Below are positions 1 through 8,906 of a stretch of DNA of 52,714 nt, in pieces. Where the stretch lies: NCBI RefSeq assembly GCF_011009555.1, contig NZ_QXHD01000004.1, positions 6,569,097 through 6,621,810 of the forward strand. Direction: 5' to 3'. The stretch's first letter is position 1. Each line of letters begins with the position of its first letter. The notes under the pieces are model-generated. The model was not told where the DNA came from. It saw nothing but the letters and a program-made list of their open reading frames with translations, and made no database searches. Position numbers and translations under genes: made by a program. The stretch comes from Adonisia turfae CCMR0081. GTDB lineage: Bacteria; Cyanobacteriota; Cyanobacteriia; Phormidesmidales; Phormidesmidaceae.

Positions 1-21
1 GTTTTGTAACCTAGTCTAGTC

Positions 22-61
22 AAAAGGGCCTCTATCTTCGGATGGGGGCCTTTGATTTTTT
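22..61 (+). terminator. Rho-independent terminator of a gene left of the window
   Basis: A GC-rich hairpin on the plus strand has arms AAAGG(G)CCTCTATC and GATGGGGGCCTTT closed by a TTCG tetraloop, with one bulged G and G-U pairs. It is followed by GATTTTTT. This is a canonical intrinsic terminator, presumably for a plus-strand gene ending just outside the window. Confidence 0.8.
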
Positions 62-251
62 AAGGGGATAGATACGCAATTCTTGTTTTGTTTGAGACTG
101 ACAACTTGGCAAGCCTATTTCATTAGGCTATAAGTGATTGCTGAAACGTTAGCTGGAAACAGACAGCTATGGTCAAAGCAAAGTGCTGTTGGCGTCGCTT
201 CTCATTTGGAGATATGCATTCATCGATGTTCGATAAGTAGATATGCTTGTT

Positions 252-283
252 ACTAAAAAAGGGAGGTTACTAAACCTCCCTTT
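252..283 (-). terminator. Terminator of the 64-aa gene (and possibly the infB operon)
   Basis: A perfect 11-bp stem, AAAGGGAGGTT and AACCTCCCTTT, encloses a 4-nt loop. On the minus strand it is followed by six T, and on the plus side only by three, so it mainly serves minus-strand transcription. It lies about 90 bases past the stop codon of the small minus-strand gene. Confidence 0.8.
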
Positions 284-375
284 ATGGCTAATGTTTAATC
301 AGTGCTGGTCAAAGCGTTTAGATTGAAAATACATCAAGAGACGCTCTGTAAATTCACTAAGCTTTTGTCTTTAGC

Positions 376-570
376 TTAATAAGCAAGAGTTTCTAAGGTC
401 TCTCGCAGATATCGTCTTACCAATTGCTCTAGTGGAGTTTTATCCAAGGTGTCAGCTGGTAGTTCGGACTTCCATCTCTGGAACCCGGTACTACTACATA
501 TAGCTCGCTGCAAGCTTAACCATACATTCGTATCTTCAGAGCTAAATAGAGTGGAGGATATACTAGCCAT
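376..570 (-). CDS. Conserved small cyanobacterial protein, 64 aa, function unknown
   Basis: This 64-residue soluble protein has no signal peptide or membrane segment. The ATG at 570 is preceded by a Shine-Dalgarno-like AGGAAA about 7 bases upstream. The C-terminus RRYLRETLETLAY resembles small conserved cyanobacterial proteins I recall with the same ending, but I know of no assigned function. It lies downstream of infB in the same direction and is followed by a clear terminator at 252-283, so it may be the last gene of the rimP-nusA-infB transcript or have its own promoter. The 205-base gap to infB holds a set of inverted repeats. That it is a gene is fairly sure; its role is not. Confidence 0.7.
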   Translation of the reverse strand: MASISSTLFSSEDTNVWLSLQRAICSSTGFQRWKSELPADTLDKTPLEQLVRRYLRETLETLAY

Positions 571-667
571 AGGTTTCCTGTGTAAGCTGATTTGATAGGA
601 TATTTCAGCATCTTCTACTCATACGATAACGCAGGACCAATGGACGTGTTGTGCCTATAATCACGGT

Positions 668-746
668 TTGTATCGACTTGTTGCTAGTCGATACAAGAAA
701 TGGAGGCAATCTGGTAATATCACCGGTTTTTCTTGTATCGACTAGC
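668..746 (-). repeat. Three-armed inverted repeat with two mutually exclusive hairpins
   Basis: GCTAGTCGATACAAGAAA at 683-700 is the exact reverse complement of 729-746 (18-bp stem, 28-nt loop). A third arm at 668-678 pairs perfectly with 686-696 (11-bp stem, 7-nt loop). Arm 683-700 is shared, so only one hairpin can form at a time. No T-run follows, so it does not look like a simple terminator. It lies in the 3' region of the infB transcript, ahead of the 64-aa gene. Confidence 0.75.
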
Positions 747-775
747 TTTATACAGCGGATTGCTGACGATAAGTC

Positions 776-3745
776 CTATTGAGAACGCCCGGCTAGGGTC
801 CGTCGCTTCGTGACCATCTTGAAGGCCTCAATGCGATCTCCTTCTTGCCAGTTACTGAACTTATCAACACCGATACCACACTCAAAGCCAGAGGCAACTT
901 CTTTCACGTCATCCCGCATACGCTTGAGTGAATCTAGATTACCTTCATATACCTGAGTGCCATTACGCATGACTCGAATCTTACAATTTCGAGTTACCTT
1001 ACCGGATAGAACATAGCAGCCTGCAACAGCCCCTTTACGTACTGGGAAGACAGCACGGACTTCGACTTCACCCAGATCTTCTGCCACCAGTTCAGGCTCA
1101 AGCAGACCTTCCATAGCGCCTTCAATATCTTCTAGGAGCTTATAGATAATGTCGTAGTCTCGAATATCAACACCTAGACGGTCAGAAGCTTGCTGTGCTC
1201 CCGGCGCTAGAGTGGTGTTGAAGCCAATGATGACTGCGCCACTGGCAGCAGCTAGGTCAACATCAGTTTCACTAATCTCCCCTGGAGCAGCCATCAGCAC
1301 ACGAATTTGAACTTCGTCCTGGGGCAGCTGTTGTAGAGATGCCAGAATTGCTTCAACAGAACCTTGAACGTCTGCTTTCAGCAAGATGTTGAGTTCCTTC
1401 AGTTCGCCTTCCTGAGCTTGGGCAGACAGGGTATTGAGGGTTACCCGTCGAGATGCCATCGCTTGCTGCAACCTAGACTGACGCTGATCGATTGCTCGGC
1501 TATCAGCTATAGCACGAGCTTCTTTTTCAGACTTGAAGACTTCAAACTCATCACCTGCTTGAGGTACGTCATTGAGACCTAGAACCTCAACGGCAAAGGA
1601 TGGTGAAGCTGCCTCAACACGGTTTAAGCGATCGTCTAACATTGCCCTCACCTTACCGAAGACAGAGCCGACGACCATTGAATCGCCAATCTTCAGAGTG
1701 CCATTTTGTACAAGTAAGGTAGCCACAGGGCCTCGTGCTTTATCCAGGTTGGCCTCAATAACGGTTCCCTTTGCTAATCTGTCAGGATTAGCGTGTAGAT
1801 CCTCAACTTCAGCCTGTAGCAATAGCATTTCTAGCAACAGATCAAGGTTCTCACCAGTTATGGCACTCACAGGCACCATGATGCTATCGCCACCCCATTC
1901 CTCAGGAACCAGACCTTGCTCCATAAGTTCTTGCTTGACGCGATCAGGGTTAGCTGTTTCTTTATCAACCTTGTTTATAGCAGTAACAATGGGTACCTGA
2001 GCTGCTTTGGCGTGGCTAATTGCCTCAATCGTCTGAGGACGCACACCATCATCTGCCGCAACCACTAACACTGCAATGTCAGTAACACGAGTACCTCGAG
2101 CACGCATTGCTGTAAATGCTTCGTGGCCAGGGGTATCTAGGAAGACAACCTGGCGATTGTCGCCCTCATGTTCGACATCAACGTGGTAGGCACCAATGTG
2201 CTGGGTGATACCCCCGGCTTCCCCACTGGCAACTTTAGCTTCACGGATAGCATCCAGAAGCGAGGTTTTACCATGGTCAACGTGACCCATGATGGTGACC
2301 ACTGGTGGACGCTGCTTCAGATTTTCGAGGTCGCCCTCATCAATCATTTCGGTGGTTTTCTTTGCTTCAGACTCGGCTTCAGCAGTTTCTACCTGGATAT
2401 CAAAGGCTTCAGCTACCATCCTGGCCGTGGGAATGTCCAAGGTTTGATTGATATTAGTAGCGATGCCTTTAAAGAACAAGAACTTAATAACTTCAGTTTC
2501 AGGTTCTTTAATCTCTTGAGCTAATTCGTGTACGGTCAGACCGTTGGTTAGAATTATTAGTTCGGGCTTGTCTTCGACGACTTCGACTTTGCGATCGCGC
2601 CGATTATTGCGTGATGAACCACCCCGAGTTGGCATAGAACGGCTTTTCACAGCAGCTGGCTTGGCCTGACTCTGATGAGACTTAGGCTTAGGTGGCCGCA
2701 TCAACGAAATACTGATTGGCGTTGCTGAAGAATCACCAGACAGACCTGCCTCTAGTTCTTCAATGTCATCATCATCATCTAAACGTTGAGCACGTCGCTT
2801 CTTCGTTGCGTTCTTGCTAGCGCGCTGCCGCATTTCCTCTTCTTCACTCTCACCACGAGGCTTCCCTCGTTTGGGTGGACGTGCTGGAGCTGAAGGTCGG
2901 CGTACGTCAGGACGTCGAGGTGCGCCAACTAAAACGGGGCCACCACTGCTGGTATCGTCTGTATCTGTATCTGTAGCACCTGTCTCATCAGCCGTTGGAC
3001 TAGACGGTTTTGGTCGGCGGACCTCAATAACTGGTTTTGGTTTTAAGCTTGGTTTCGCCTTAAGTGCAGCTGGCTTATCCTGAGCCTCGACCGATCTACC
3101 GACCTCAGTCACCGGGATCTTGGCATCTGGATCATCACTTCGCCTCGCTACTTTAGGACGTGGTGCTTGGGTACGAGATGGAGGAGAGACTAGCTTAGGT
3201 TGAACAATCTGTGGTTTGGATACCGGTACAGCCTGGTCGGATGGCTCACTGGACGTAGCCCCAGAAGAACTGGCACCATTTGTATTCCCAGTAGGACGAG
3301 GTACTGGCTTCTGAGGAGGACGCACAGATGGCTTGTTTGGTCGTCCAGGGCGATTTGGTGGCTGTCGTAAGTCATCCGAGGATGGCGACTTGGCTGGAGA
3401 AGCATCTTTGGGAGCCTGAGGAGGAGATACTTTTTTCTCAGGAGAGTTAGGTTCTGATGACTGATGACGCCTAACTTCTAAAATTTGCTGTTTTCGAACG
3501 GGACGATTTGGGGCTTTAGGCTTGGTCAGGTTCGGTTTTTGCTTTGGTTTCGGAGGCGGCTTTTGTAATGAGCGCTTTGGCGCTCCTGATGCAGCTGCAC
3601 GAATCCGTTCCGCATCCGATTCAGTAATAGTGCTGCTATGGCTCTTTACTGCTATGCTCAAACGTTCACAGATGGCCAGAATATCTTTATTGTCTAAATC
3701 CAACTCCCGAGATAACTCATATATCCTGACTTTGCCATTGTTCAT
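776..3745 (-). CDS. infB: Translation initiation factor IF-2
   Basis: IF-2 is the GTPase that brings fMet-tRNA to the 30S P site and promotes subunit joining. This protein has 989 residues. It starts with an IF2_N module (about 1-50), followed by a long Pro/Lys/Arg/Ser-rich linker to about residue 395, and a second IF2_N-like module (about 395-450). The G domain shows G1 GHVDHGKT at 487-494, DTPGHE from 537 and NKVD at 591-594, then the beta-barrel and C-terminal domains. The extended basic linker is usual for cyanobacterial IF-2. It is the distal gene of the rimP-nusA-ylxR group, but a 368-base gap separates it from ylxR, so it may have its own promoter. Confidence 0.98.
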   Translation of the reverse strand: MNNGKVRIYELSRELDLDNKDILAICERLSIAVKSHSSTITESDAERIRAAASGAPKRSLQKPPPKPKQKPNLTKPKAPNRPVRKQQILEVRRHQSSEPNSPEKKVSPPQAPKDASPAKSPSSDDLRQPPNRPGRPNKPSVRPPQKPVPRPTGNTNGASSSGATSSEPSDQAVPVSKPQIVQPKLVSPPSRTQAPRPKVARRSDDPDAKIPVTEVGRSVEAQDKPAALKAKPSLKPKPVIEVRRPKPSSPTADETGATDTDTDDTSSGGPVLVGAPRRPDVRRPSAPARPPKRGKPRGESEEEEMRQRASKNATKKRRAQRLDDDDDIEELEAGLSGDSSATPISISLMRPPKPKSHQSQAKPAAVKSRSMPTRGGSSRNNRRDRKVEVVEDKPELIILTNGLTVHELAQEIKEPETEVIKFLFFKGIATNINQTLDIPTARMVAEAFDIQVETAEAESEAKKTTEMIDEGDLENLKQRPPVVTIMGHVDHGKTSLLDAIREAKVASGEAGGITQHIGAYHVDVEHEGDNRQVVFLDTPGHEAFTAMRARGTRVTDIAVLVVAADDGVRPQTIEAISHAKAAQVPIVTAINKVDKETANPDRVKQELMEQGLVPEEWGGDSIMVPVSAITGENLDLLLEMLLLQAEVEDLHANPDRLAKGTVIEANLDKARGPVATLLVQNGTLKIGDSMVVGSVFGKVRAMLDDRLNRVEAASPSFAVEVLGLNDVPQAGDEFEVFKSEKEARAIADSRAIDQRQSRLQQAMASRRVTLNTLSAQAQEGELKELNILLKADVQGSVEAILASLQQLPQDEVQIRVLMAAPGEISETDVDLAAASGAVIIGFNTTLAPGAQQASDRLGVDIRDYDIIYKLLEDIEGAMEGLLEPELVAEDLGEVEVRAVFPVRKGAVAGCYVLSGKVTRNCKIRVMRNGTQVYEGNLDSLKRMRDDVKEVASGFECGIGVDKFSNWQEGDRIEAFKMVTKRRTLAGRSQ

Positions 3746-4113
3746 CCAAATATTCCTCGCAAATTTTCAAAGAAAGGTGTCACATAGACTTACTGCCCTT
3801 ATCGAAACGACATGACATTTTACCCTTGGGCACTATGGGCAATATCTTATTCTATCGACTCTTAGCACTAATGTGGCCATTGTGGGTACTGATGAAAATG
3901 GATGTATCCCCATCCCCGCTCAATAATATTCTGACAGTATCAGGAATTCCCGACCAAAAATTAGCACAGGTCTTAAATTCTACCTTAGCATCAGCCCTAA
4001 AAAGTATTCGCAGCCAGGCAAAAGCTCAAAAGCTTTAACTGAACTACTTAGGTCATTTGCATGTAAGCCTTTGTGGACATTTCAGAAGCTGTTAATGATC
4101 AAGCTTGAATCTG
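3746..4113. other. Gap between ylxR and infB
   Basis: These 368 bases lie between two genes that are usually tightly packed. On the plus strand there is an open frame with a TTG at 3826 and an ATG at 3835. On the minus strand no frame of useful length is visible. The region is the place to expect an infB promoter or leader, but I cannot point to a convincing -10/-35 pair. Confidence 0.5.
3835..4038 (+). CDS. Doubtful 67-aa membrane-anchored ORF
   Basis: Opposite to the surrounding operon, this frame encodes a 67-residue peptide with one hydrophobic stretch near the N-terminus (ILFYRLLALMWPLWVLM) and a polar, Lys-rich C-terminal half. There is no clear Shine-Dalgarno sequence before the ATG at 3835, and the alternative TTG at 3826 is no better. 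I do not recognise it. Its amino-acid make-up is protein-like, which is why it is listed, but it may be a chance frame in the infB leader region. Confidence 0.25.
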   Translation: MGNILFYRLLALMWPLWVLMKMDVSPSPLNNILTVSGIPDQKLAQVLNSTLASALKSIRSQAKAQKL

Positions 4114-4380
4114 TTATCGGGGTGATGCCAGTTTTTGCTTAATGAGTTGGTGCAAGTGTTGATAAATTTCCTCTGGCACAGGTGCCTTAAGGGAACGACC
4201 AAGCCGATTTTTCTTGTGTGCTGAGTTTAAGCAATCTATCTGAGGACATAAATAGGCGGAACGTCCCATGCCATAGTTCAGCTGGATTGTGCCTGTTGGA
4301 TAAGTGCGAACGACCCTCAGGAATTGATCTCGATGGGCTGCCTTACGGCAGCTCACACAGCGTCGATAATTCGGTCGCAT
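4114..4380 (-). CDS. ylxR: YlxR family RNA-binding protein (DUF448)
   Basis: This is an 88-residue basic protein of the YlxR family, a small nucleic-acid-binding fold almost always encoded between nusA and infB. The start MRPNYRRCVSCRKAAHRDQFLRVVR-type segment carries the family pattern RxCxxCR and the FLR motif. The middle has the GMGRSAYLCP pattern and a second Cys in PQIDCL, and the end is Lys/Arg-rich. The ATG at 4380 lies 9 bases after the nusA stop, so translation is probably coupled; a TTG one codon upstream is less likely. In other bacteria YlxR proteins have been linked to nucleoid binding and RNase P, but the role here is inferred from family only. Confidence 0.92.
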   Translation of the reverse strand: MRPNYRRCVSCRKAAHRDQFLRVVRTYPTGTIQLNYGMGRSAYLCPQIDCLNSAHKKNRLGRSLKAPVPEEIYQHLHQLIKQKLASPR

Positions 4381-4389
4381 CAAACTAAC

Positions 4390-5757
4390 TTATTCCTCCT
4401 CATAAGCGGGTCCCTCATTTTCCCCCTCATAGGCAGGTCCCTCATTCTCAAGGACTTCAGGCTCTTCTACAGCCGCTGCTTCTGCGGCAGCTTGTTGAGC
4501 GGCCGCCGCTGCTAGATTTGCTGCTTTAATGGCTTCCATTTGTGCCGCTAAGGCCGCCGCTGCTTCTTCCTCTTGCTTACGTTTAGCTTCCAGTTGAGCC
4601 CGTACCTTCTCATCTTCGGCCTCATAGTCGTACTTAGCTGAGTCCTTGATGTCAATTTTCCATCCGGTTAAACGTGCTGCTAGCCTTACATTTTGACCTT
4701 CTTTCCCAATGGCTAAACTAAGCTGATCTTCAGGGACCAACACATGGGCTTGACGATCTTCTGGATTCATCAATCGCACCTCGTCAACCCGTGCAGGGCT
4801 GAGGGCGTTGGCAATATAGGTGGCTGGGTCTGGGGACCAGCGAATAACGTCTATCTTTTCACCTCGCAGTTCATTGACAACAACCTGAATGCGAGAACCA
4901 CGAGCACCAATGCAGGCACCTACGGGATCAACATCCCGTTCTAGGGTATCAACAGCAATTTTGGTTCTAGGGCCTACTGAACGAGATGGGGGATTAGCCT
5001 CACGGGCCACGGCAACGATGCGGACTACTTCGTCCTCAATTTCAGGTACCTCATTGGAAAATAGCTCAACAACAAGGCTGGCATCTGCACGGGACACTAG
5101 TAATTGTGGCCCACGGTGAGATCCTTCTGAGACTTTTTTCAGTGCTACACGGAATGTGGCATTGGCTCGATAGTTATCATTGGGTAATTGATCCCGTTTG
5201 AGTAACTCTGCTTCTACGTCTGGTTGGCCAACGCCGCTGCTAACGGCCATAATCACGGACTGACGCTCAAATCGCAGTACGCGTGCTTGGAGGATGGTAC
5301 CTTCCAAGTCCTGAAATTCTTCCTGGATTAACCGCCGCTGCTGATCACGTAGTTTTTGAGCCAGCACTTGTTTGGTCTGAATCGCGGCCATGCGGCCAAA
5401 GTCGCGTTGCTCTGGCGTAACATCAAGCACCACCTCGTCTCCTATCTGAGCCTCGGGGGCAACTTCGACTACTTCTGCTAAAGAAATTTGATGGTCAGGG
5501 TTTTCAACAGCCTCGACAATTGTTTTGCTCGATAAGACCCTAAAGCCTTCTTCCTCTGGATCTAACTCCACAGCAAAGTTGTCAAAATAGTCTTCATCAA
5601 ATTGAGCGCTATCCATGCGGCGAGTACGACGATAGCGCTCATAACCTTTGAGTAAAGCTTCTCTGAGGGCCTGTTCTACAGCGGAACGAGGTAAGTTACG
5701 CTCTCGACTGATGCCTTCAATCATTTCTTGTAGGCTGGGCAGACTGACCATTGACAT
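4390..5757 (-). CDS. nusA: Transcription termination/antitermination factor NusA
   Basis: NusA binds RNA polymerase and controls pausing, termination and antitermination. This 455-residue form has the NusA N-terminal domain (about 1-130), an S1 domain (about 140-205), and two KH domains (about 215-370) including GARGSRIQVVVNEL and LAIGKEGQNVRLAARLTGW. It lacks the acidic repeats of the E. coli protein. Instead it ends in an Ala/Glu-rich segment and a duplicated NEGPAYE motif. The start MSMVSLPSL is typical of cyanobacterial NusA and is preceded by GGAGGAG. It sits between rimP and ylxR. Confidence 0.97.
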   Translation of the reverse strand: MSMVSLPSLQEMIEGISRERNLPRSAVEQALREALLKGYERYRRTRRMDSAQFDEDYFDNFAVELDPEEEGFRVLSSKTIVEAVENPDHQISLAEVVEVAPEAQIGDEVVLDVTPEQRDFGRMAAIQTKQVLAQKLRDQQRRLIQEEFQDLEGTILQARVLRFERQSVIMAVSSGVGQPDVEAELLKRDQLPNDNYRANATFRVALKKVSEGSHRGPQLLVSRADASLVVELFSNEVPEIEDEVVRIVAVAREANPPSRSVGPRTKIAVDTLERDVDPVGACIGARGSRIQVVVNELRGEKIDVIRWSPDPATYIANALSPARVDEVRLMNPEDRQAHVLVPEDQLSLAIGKEGQNVRLAARLTGWKIDIKDSAKYDYEAEDEKVRAQLEAKRKQEEEAAAALAAQMEAIKAANLAAAAAQQAAAEAAAVEEPEVLENEGPAYEGENEGPAYEEE

Positions 5758-5901
5758 GGGCTTTCTCCTCCTTAAATAACTAGACTTCGATGCGAATAGA
5801 TGTGAATAAAAGTAAGAATGATGCTGGTTTAGCCCTGATATCCTGGCGCGTTACGCTGAGGTGATAGGCGTTTTGTAGCGATGAAGTGGTGCAATGAGCG
5901 G

Positions 5902-6372
5902 CTATGCTTCAACTTGATTGCTCAGTTGTACTGCTTCTACTAACTCATTGGGTATGGCAACGCGACGACCTCGTTGACTAATAGCTAGTTTGCTTTCCGT
6001 TCGTTCTAGTAGTGTACCTATCCATACTTTTTTGCCTTTGTGAGGTGTATGGAGAGTGATTTCAATGGCAAACCCCTTGAAAACGATAAAATCGCGGTCA
6101 GTTTGCAGCTGATCAGAAACGCCAGGACTGGAAACTTCTAGAACATACGCATCAGGTAGTGTATTAGAGGTTTCTAATGCTTCACCTAAGGCGATACTCA
6201 TTTTTTCACAGTCGTTTAGGCTAGTGTCGTCCTGGGTGAGGTTACGGACGTCAACCCGTAAAACCGGTGGGTTATGGTTGGTTTGAAAAACCGCGCCCAC
6301 TACCTCTAATCCCAAGTCAGTGGCAATGGGGGCAGCTATTTCAAGTACCTGTGGAATAACAGGGTGAGCCAT
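5902..6372 (-). CDS. rimP: Ribosome maturation factor RimP
   Basis: RimP assists late assembly of the 30S subunit. The product is 156 residues from the ATG at 6372 (MAHPVIPQ). A longer frame runs to 6480 but adds an untypical N-terminus and crosses a terminator-like hairpin, so I reject it. The N-terminal alpha/beta domain contains LGLEVVGAVFQ and LEVSSPGVSDQL, where SSPG is the family signature. The C-terminal SH3-like domain starts near VFKGFAIEITL. It leads the nusA-ylxR-infB operon, the standard order, with 144 bases between it and nusA. Confidence 0.95.
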   Translation of the reverse strand: MAHPVIPQVLEIAAPIATDLGLEVVGAVFQTNHNPPVLRVDVRNLTQDDTSLNDCEKMSIALGEALETSNTLPDAYVLEVSSPGVSDQLQTDRDFIVFKGFAIEITLHTPHKGKKVWIGTLLERTESKLAISQRGRRVAIPNELVEAVQLSNQVEA

Positions 6373-6390
6373 GGACACGTAGTAAATTAA

Positions 6391-6423
6391 ACAAAATAAA
6401 AAGTGGGCCTTGAGGTCCCACTT
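6391..6423 (-). terminator. Terminator-like hairpin just upstream of rimP
   Basis: On the minus strand AAGTGGG(A)CC, loop TCAA and GGCCCACTT form a strong stem with one bulge, followed by TTTTATTTTG. It lies about 100 bases after the epimerase-like gene and ends only 18 bases before the rimP ATG. That leaves no room for a rimP promoter between the two. It is either a terminator of the upstream gene with read-through, or an attenuator in the rimP-nusA leader. Confidence 0.75.
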
Positions 6424-6519
6424 CTTAACACAATCATTTTTGAACTGGGGCAGTAAATAACCAGTTATTAACTGATCCAAGTAGCATTACTGCTACATGA
6501 CTTTACTGCGTTACACAGT

Positions 6520-7518
6520 TTAGCGTGTTTTTCTTTGCTTTGATGCAATACCCGTTGCTTGAAAAAGATCGGCAACAGTTGTGCAGTAGTTGTCTAGGCC
6601 AAGACTAGAAGGGGTCAGAGGATTTTGATAAGTAAAATGACGATACTTTAAACAAAAGTGGTCCCAATCTTCCAGACGCACCTTAAATAGTTTGATAAAA
6701 AAGTCGATGAGTCTCTGGGATAGAGGGATACGGAAGTAAATGGATCGACCTAAATAATGGCTGACTGCGGTTACAGCCTCATCCACGGCAAGGGCAGAGT
6801 TGCCTAATACCAACTCCCTACAGTCGTCTTGCGTAGGCGGATGGGCAATTAGATAGGTAACCATCGTGGCAACGTCTTGAGCATGGATAAAATGTAACGT
6901 ACCCTCAGCACTAAAAAAGCGAATTAAATCGATCCACTTAGTGACTTCGGTTAGTCCACTGGAAATATGCGAGTAAGGTTTGTTGGTATCACCCCCAAAA
7001 ACGAGTGTGGGAAATAGGGTAGTGATTTTGGGATATATGGCTAGGTCTTTTAACTTTTGATGACACTGATATTTACTGCGAATATAGTCAAAGGAGACGT
7101 TGCCGGCTTCTTTGAGGGGCTGATTTTGACGGTCTAAAATACTCGCGGTTGAAAAGTAGAGCACCTGTTTAATCCGATCAGGATCTAACAGTTCCATCAA
7201 CTTCAAATTAGCTGTGACATTGATGTCGTAGATTGCAGGTGCGCCTCCCCAGGATGTGGCGATGAGGATTGCAGTGTCTATGGTGCCAAGTAGGTTGGCA
7301 AACTGATCAATTTCACGAATATCGCCCTGTAATATGTGAACCCTCGGCTGCTGAGAAATATCTAGTTGGAGCTTATCTGGATGACGCAATAGTAGAAAAA
7401 GCTCATGATGACTATGCTCAAGCAAGTTCTCAAGGACATAATGGCCTATACACCCACTGGCACCAGTGATAAAAATTCTCTGCGGTGACGATTGAAGGGA
7501 TTGTGCCAGTTGACTCAC
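6520..7518 (-). CDS. NAD-dependent epimerase/dehydratase family protein
   Basis: This 332-residue extended short-chain dehydrogenase starts with a Rossmann motif, IFITGASGCIG, at about residues 14-24. It has an acidic stretch at LQGDIREIDQF for the adenine side and an SDR-type active-site region, FSTAS, followed downstream by a YIRSKY pattern in place of the usual YxxxK. The substrate cannot be read from the sequence; sugar-nucleotide or isoprenoid epimerase/reductase roles are both possible. The start is a GTG at 7518 without a strong Shine-Dalgarno sequence. The gene is followed by the hairpin at 6391-6423. Confidence 0.85.
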   Translation of the reverse strand: MSQLAQSLQSSPQRIFITGASGCIGHYVLENLLEHSHHELFLLLRHPDKLQLDISQQPRVHILQGDIREIDQFANLLGTIDTAILIATSWGGAPAIYDINVTANLKLMELLDPDRIKQVLYFSTASILDRQNQPLKEAGNVSFDYIRSKYQCHQKLKDLAIYPKITTLFPTLVFGGDTNKPYSHISSGLTEVTKWIDLIRFFSAEGTLHFIHAQDVATMVTYLIAHPPTQDDCRELVLGNSALAVDEAVTAVSHYLGRSIYFRIPLSQRLIDFFIKLFKVRLEDWDHFCLKYRHFTYQNPLTPSSLGLDNYCTTVADLFQATGIASKQRKTR

Positions 7519-7610
7519 GGTTTAAGCAGGCGCGATATTTAAGTATCCATAGTATTACCTTGCGTAGCAGTTATAACAGCTGGTGTGACGCCTGGTTGAG
7601 TGCATGATTG

Positions 7611-7647
7611 CAGCTACAGCCCATCAATCAGCTATGGGCTGTAGCTG
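7611..7647. repeat. Perfect 14-bp inverted repeat between hemE and the epimerase-like gene
   Basis: CAGCTACAGCCCAT at 7611-7624 is the exact reverse complement of 7634-7647, with a 9-base loop. It is 18 bases past the hemE stop on the minus strand. No T-run follows on either strand. It is likely a stabilising 3' hairpin or non-canonical terminator of hemE. Confidence 0.7.
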
Positions 7648-7665
7648 TGGCGGTGGCTTTGCGTT

Positions 7666-8730
7666 TTAAGCAGGAACTGCTAGCAAATCTTCAAGCTGCT
7701 TGGCGGTTTCGAAGAAGTGAGCTGCATTTTCTTCTGGAGTGCCAGGAAGAATGCCATGGCCCAAATTCAAGATGTGCCCACCACGACCGGCTTTGCGTAC
7801 GGTATCGAGGATGCGATCGCGAATGAAATCCTTCGATCCAAACAAAACGCCAGGGTCAACATTACCCTGTACCTTCATGTTAGGACCGAGACGACGACGG
7901 GCATCGGCCATATCAACTGTCCAGTCGACGCTGATGATATCTACACCAGACTCGCCCATCAGTTCCAGTACGCCAGCACTGCCGCTGATGTAAAGGATGA
8001 GAGGGGTATCAGGATGAGCTTCTTTAACCTGGCGTACGACCTGCTGTTGATAAGGCAGAGCAAAAGTACGATAGTCTTCAGGACTTAGCTGCCCGGCCCA
8101 AGAGTCGAATAGCTGGACAACCTGAGCACCGCAGTCAATTTGATAGCGTACATACTTGGCAATGCCATCTGCCAGGTGGCTCAGCAGCTGATGCAGCATC
8201 TTGGGCTCCGAGAAGGCCATGCCTTTAATCACAGAGTAGTTCTTAGAGCTCTTGCCTTCCACTGCATACGCCGCCAACGTCCAAGGAGACCCCACAAACC
8301 CAAGCACTGTTGATGCATTGCCTACTTCTTGTCTGAGGGTAGTCAAAATCTGTCGAATAAAGGGTAAATCCTCTTCAGGATTCAACGGGCGCAGGGCATC
8401 GATTTGAGCTTGAGTGCGGATTGCAGGCTCAATGATGGGGCCTTTGCTCTCTACGATATCGAAGGGGATGCCCATGCCTGGCAATGGGGTCAAAATGTCT
8501 GAAAACATGATGACGCCATCGGGGCGAAATGCCCGCCAGGGCTGTAGTGAAATCTCAATAGCAAGTTCTGGGTTCTCAGAACGCTCACGAAAAGAGGGAT
8601 ACTTCTCTCGTAAATCGCGATATATCTTCATGTACCGACCTGCCTGACGCATCATCCAGACCGGTGGTCGATCCAAGATTTCGCCCTTGGCGGCTCTTAA
8701 AAGGTAGGGCGTTTGATCGGGTTGGGTCAT
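7666..8730 (-). CDS. hemE: Uroporphyrinogen III decarboxylase
   Basis: HemE removes four carboxylates from uroporphyrinogen III to give coproporphyrinogen III in the cytoplasm, on the path to haem, chlorophyll and bilins. The 354-residue length is normal. The sequence shows the N-terminal signature PVWMMRQAGRYM with the substrate-binding Arg residues, FSDILTPLPGMG, and the C-terminal HILNLGHGILPGTP motif. It is convergent with nothing and divergent from the CpcS-like lyase gene at 8907, so the shared 176-base region holds two promoters for pigment genes. Confidence 0.98.
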   Translation of the reverse strand: MTQPDQTPYLLRAAKGEILDRPPVWMMRQAGRYMKIYRDLREKYPSFRERSENPELAIEISLQPWRAFRPDGVIMFSDILTPLPGMGIPFDIVESKGPIIEPAIRTQAQIDALRPLNPEEDLPFIRQILTTLRQEVGNASTVLGFVGSPWTLAAYAVEGKSSKNYSVIKGMAFSEPKMLHQLLSHLADGIAKYVRYQIDCGAQVVQLFDSWAGQLSPEDYRTFALPYQQQVVRQVKEAHPDTPLILYISGSAGVLELMGESGVDIISVDWTVDMADARRRLGPNMKVQGNVDPGVLFGSKDFIRDRILDTVRKAGRGGHILNLGHGILPGTPEENAAHFFETAKQLEDLLAVPA

Positions 8731-8906
8731 TGAAATTTCACCACAGACTAAAAGAGTTTTTAATTCGCATTTGTAAGCTTATCATCGTGAATTGCCCTCA
8801 ATGACTGGAGATGTTTGGCTTGCCTAGGGTTTAGCCAGTGAACTGATGAATTTGACACGACCGTCACAGCGTAAACTTAAAGGCAGATAACGAATTGTGG
8901 CTATGT

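Noticed and set aside
2814..3083. Plus-strand frame across the infB low-complexity linker
   Set aside because: It mirrors the Pro/Arg-rich linker in the complementary frame; infB is certain.
6373..6480. N-terminal extension of RimP
   Set aside because: It crosses a terminator-like hairpin and has no family similarity; the ATG at 6372 gives the normal start.
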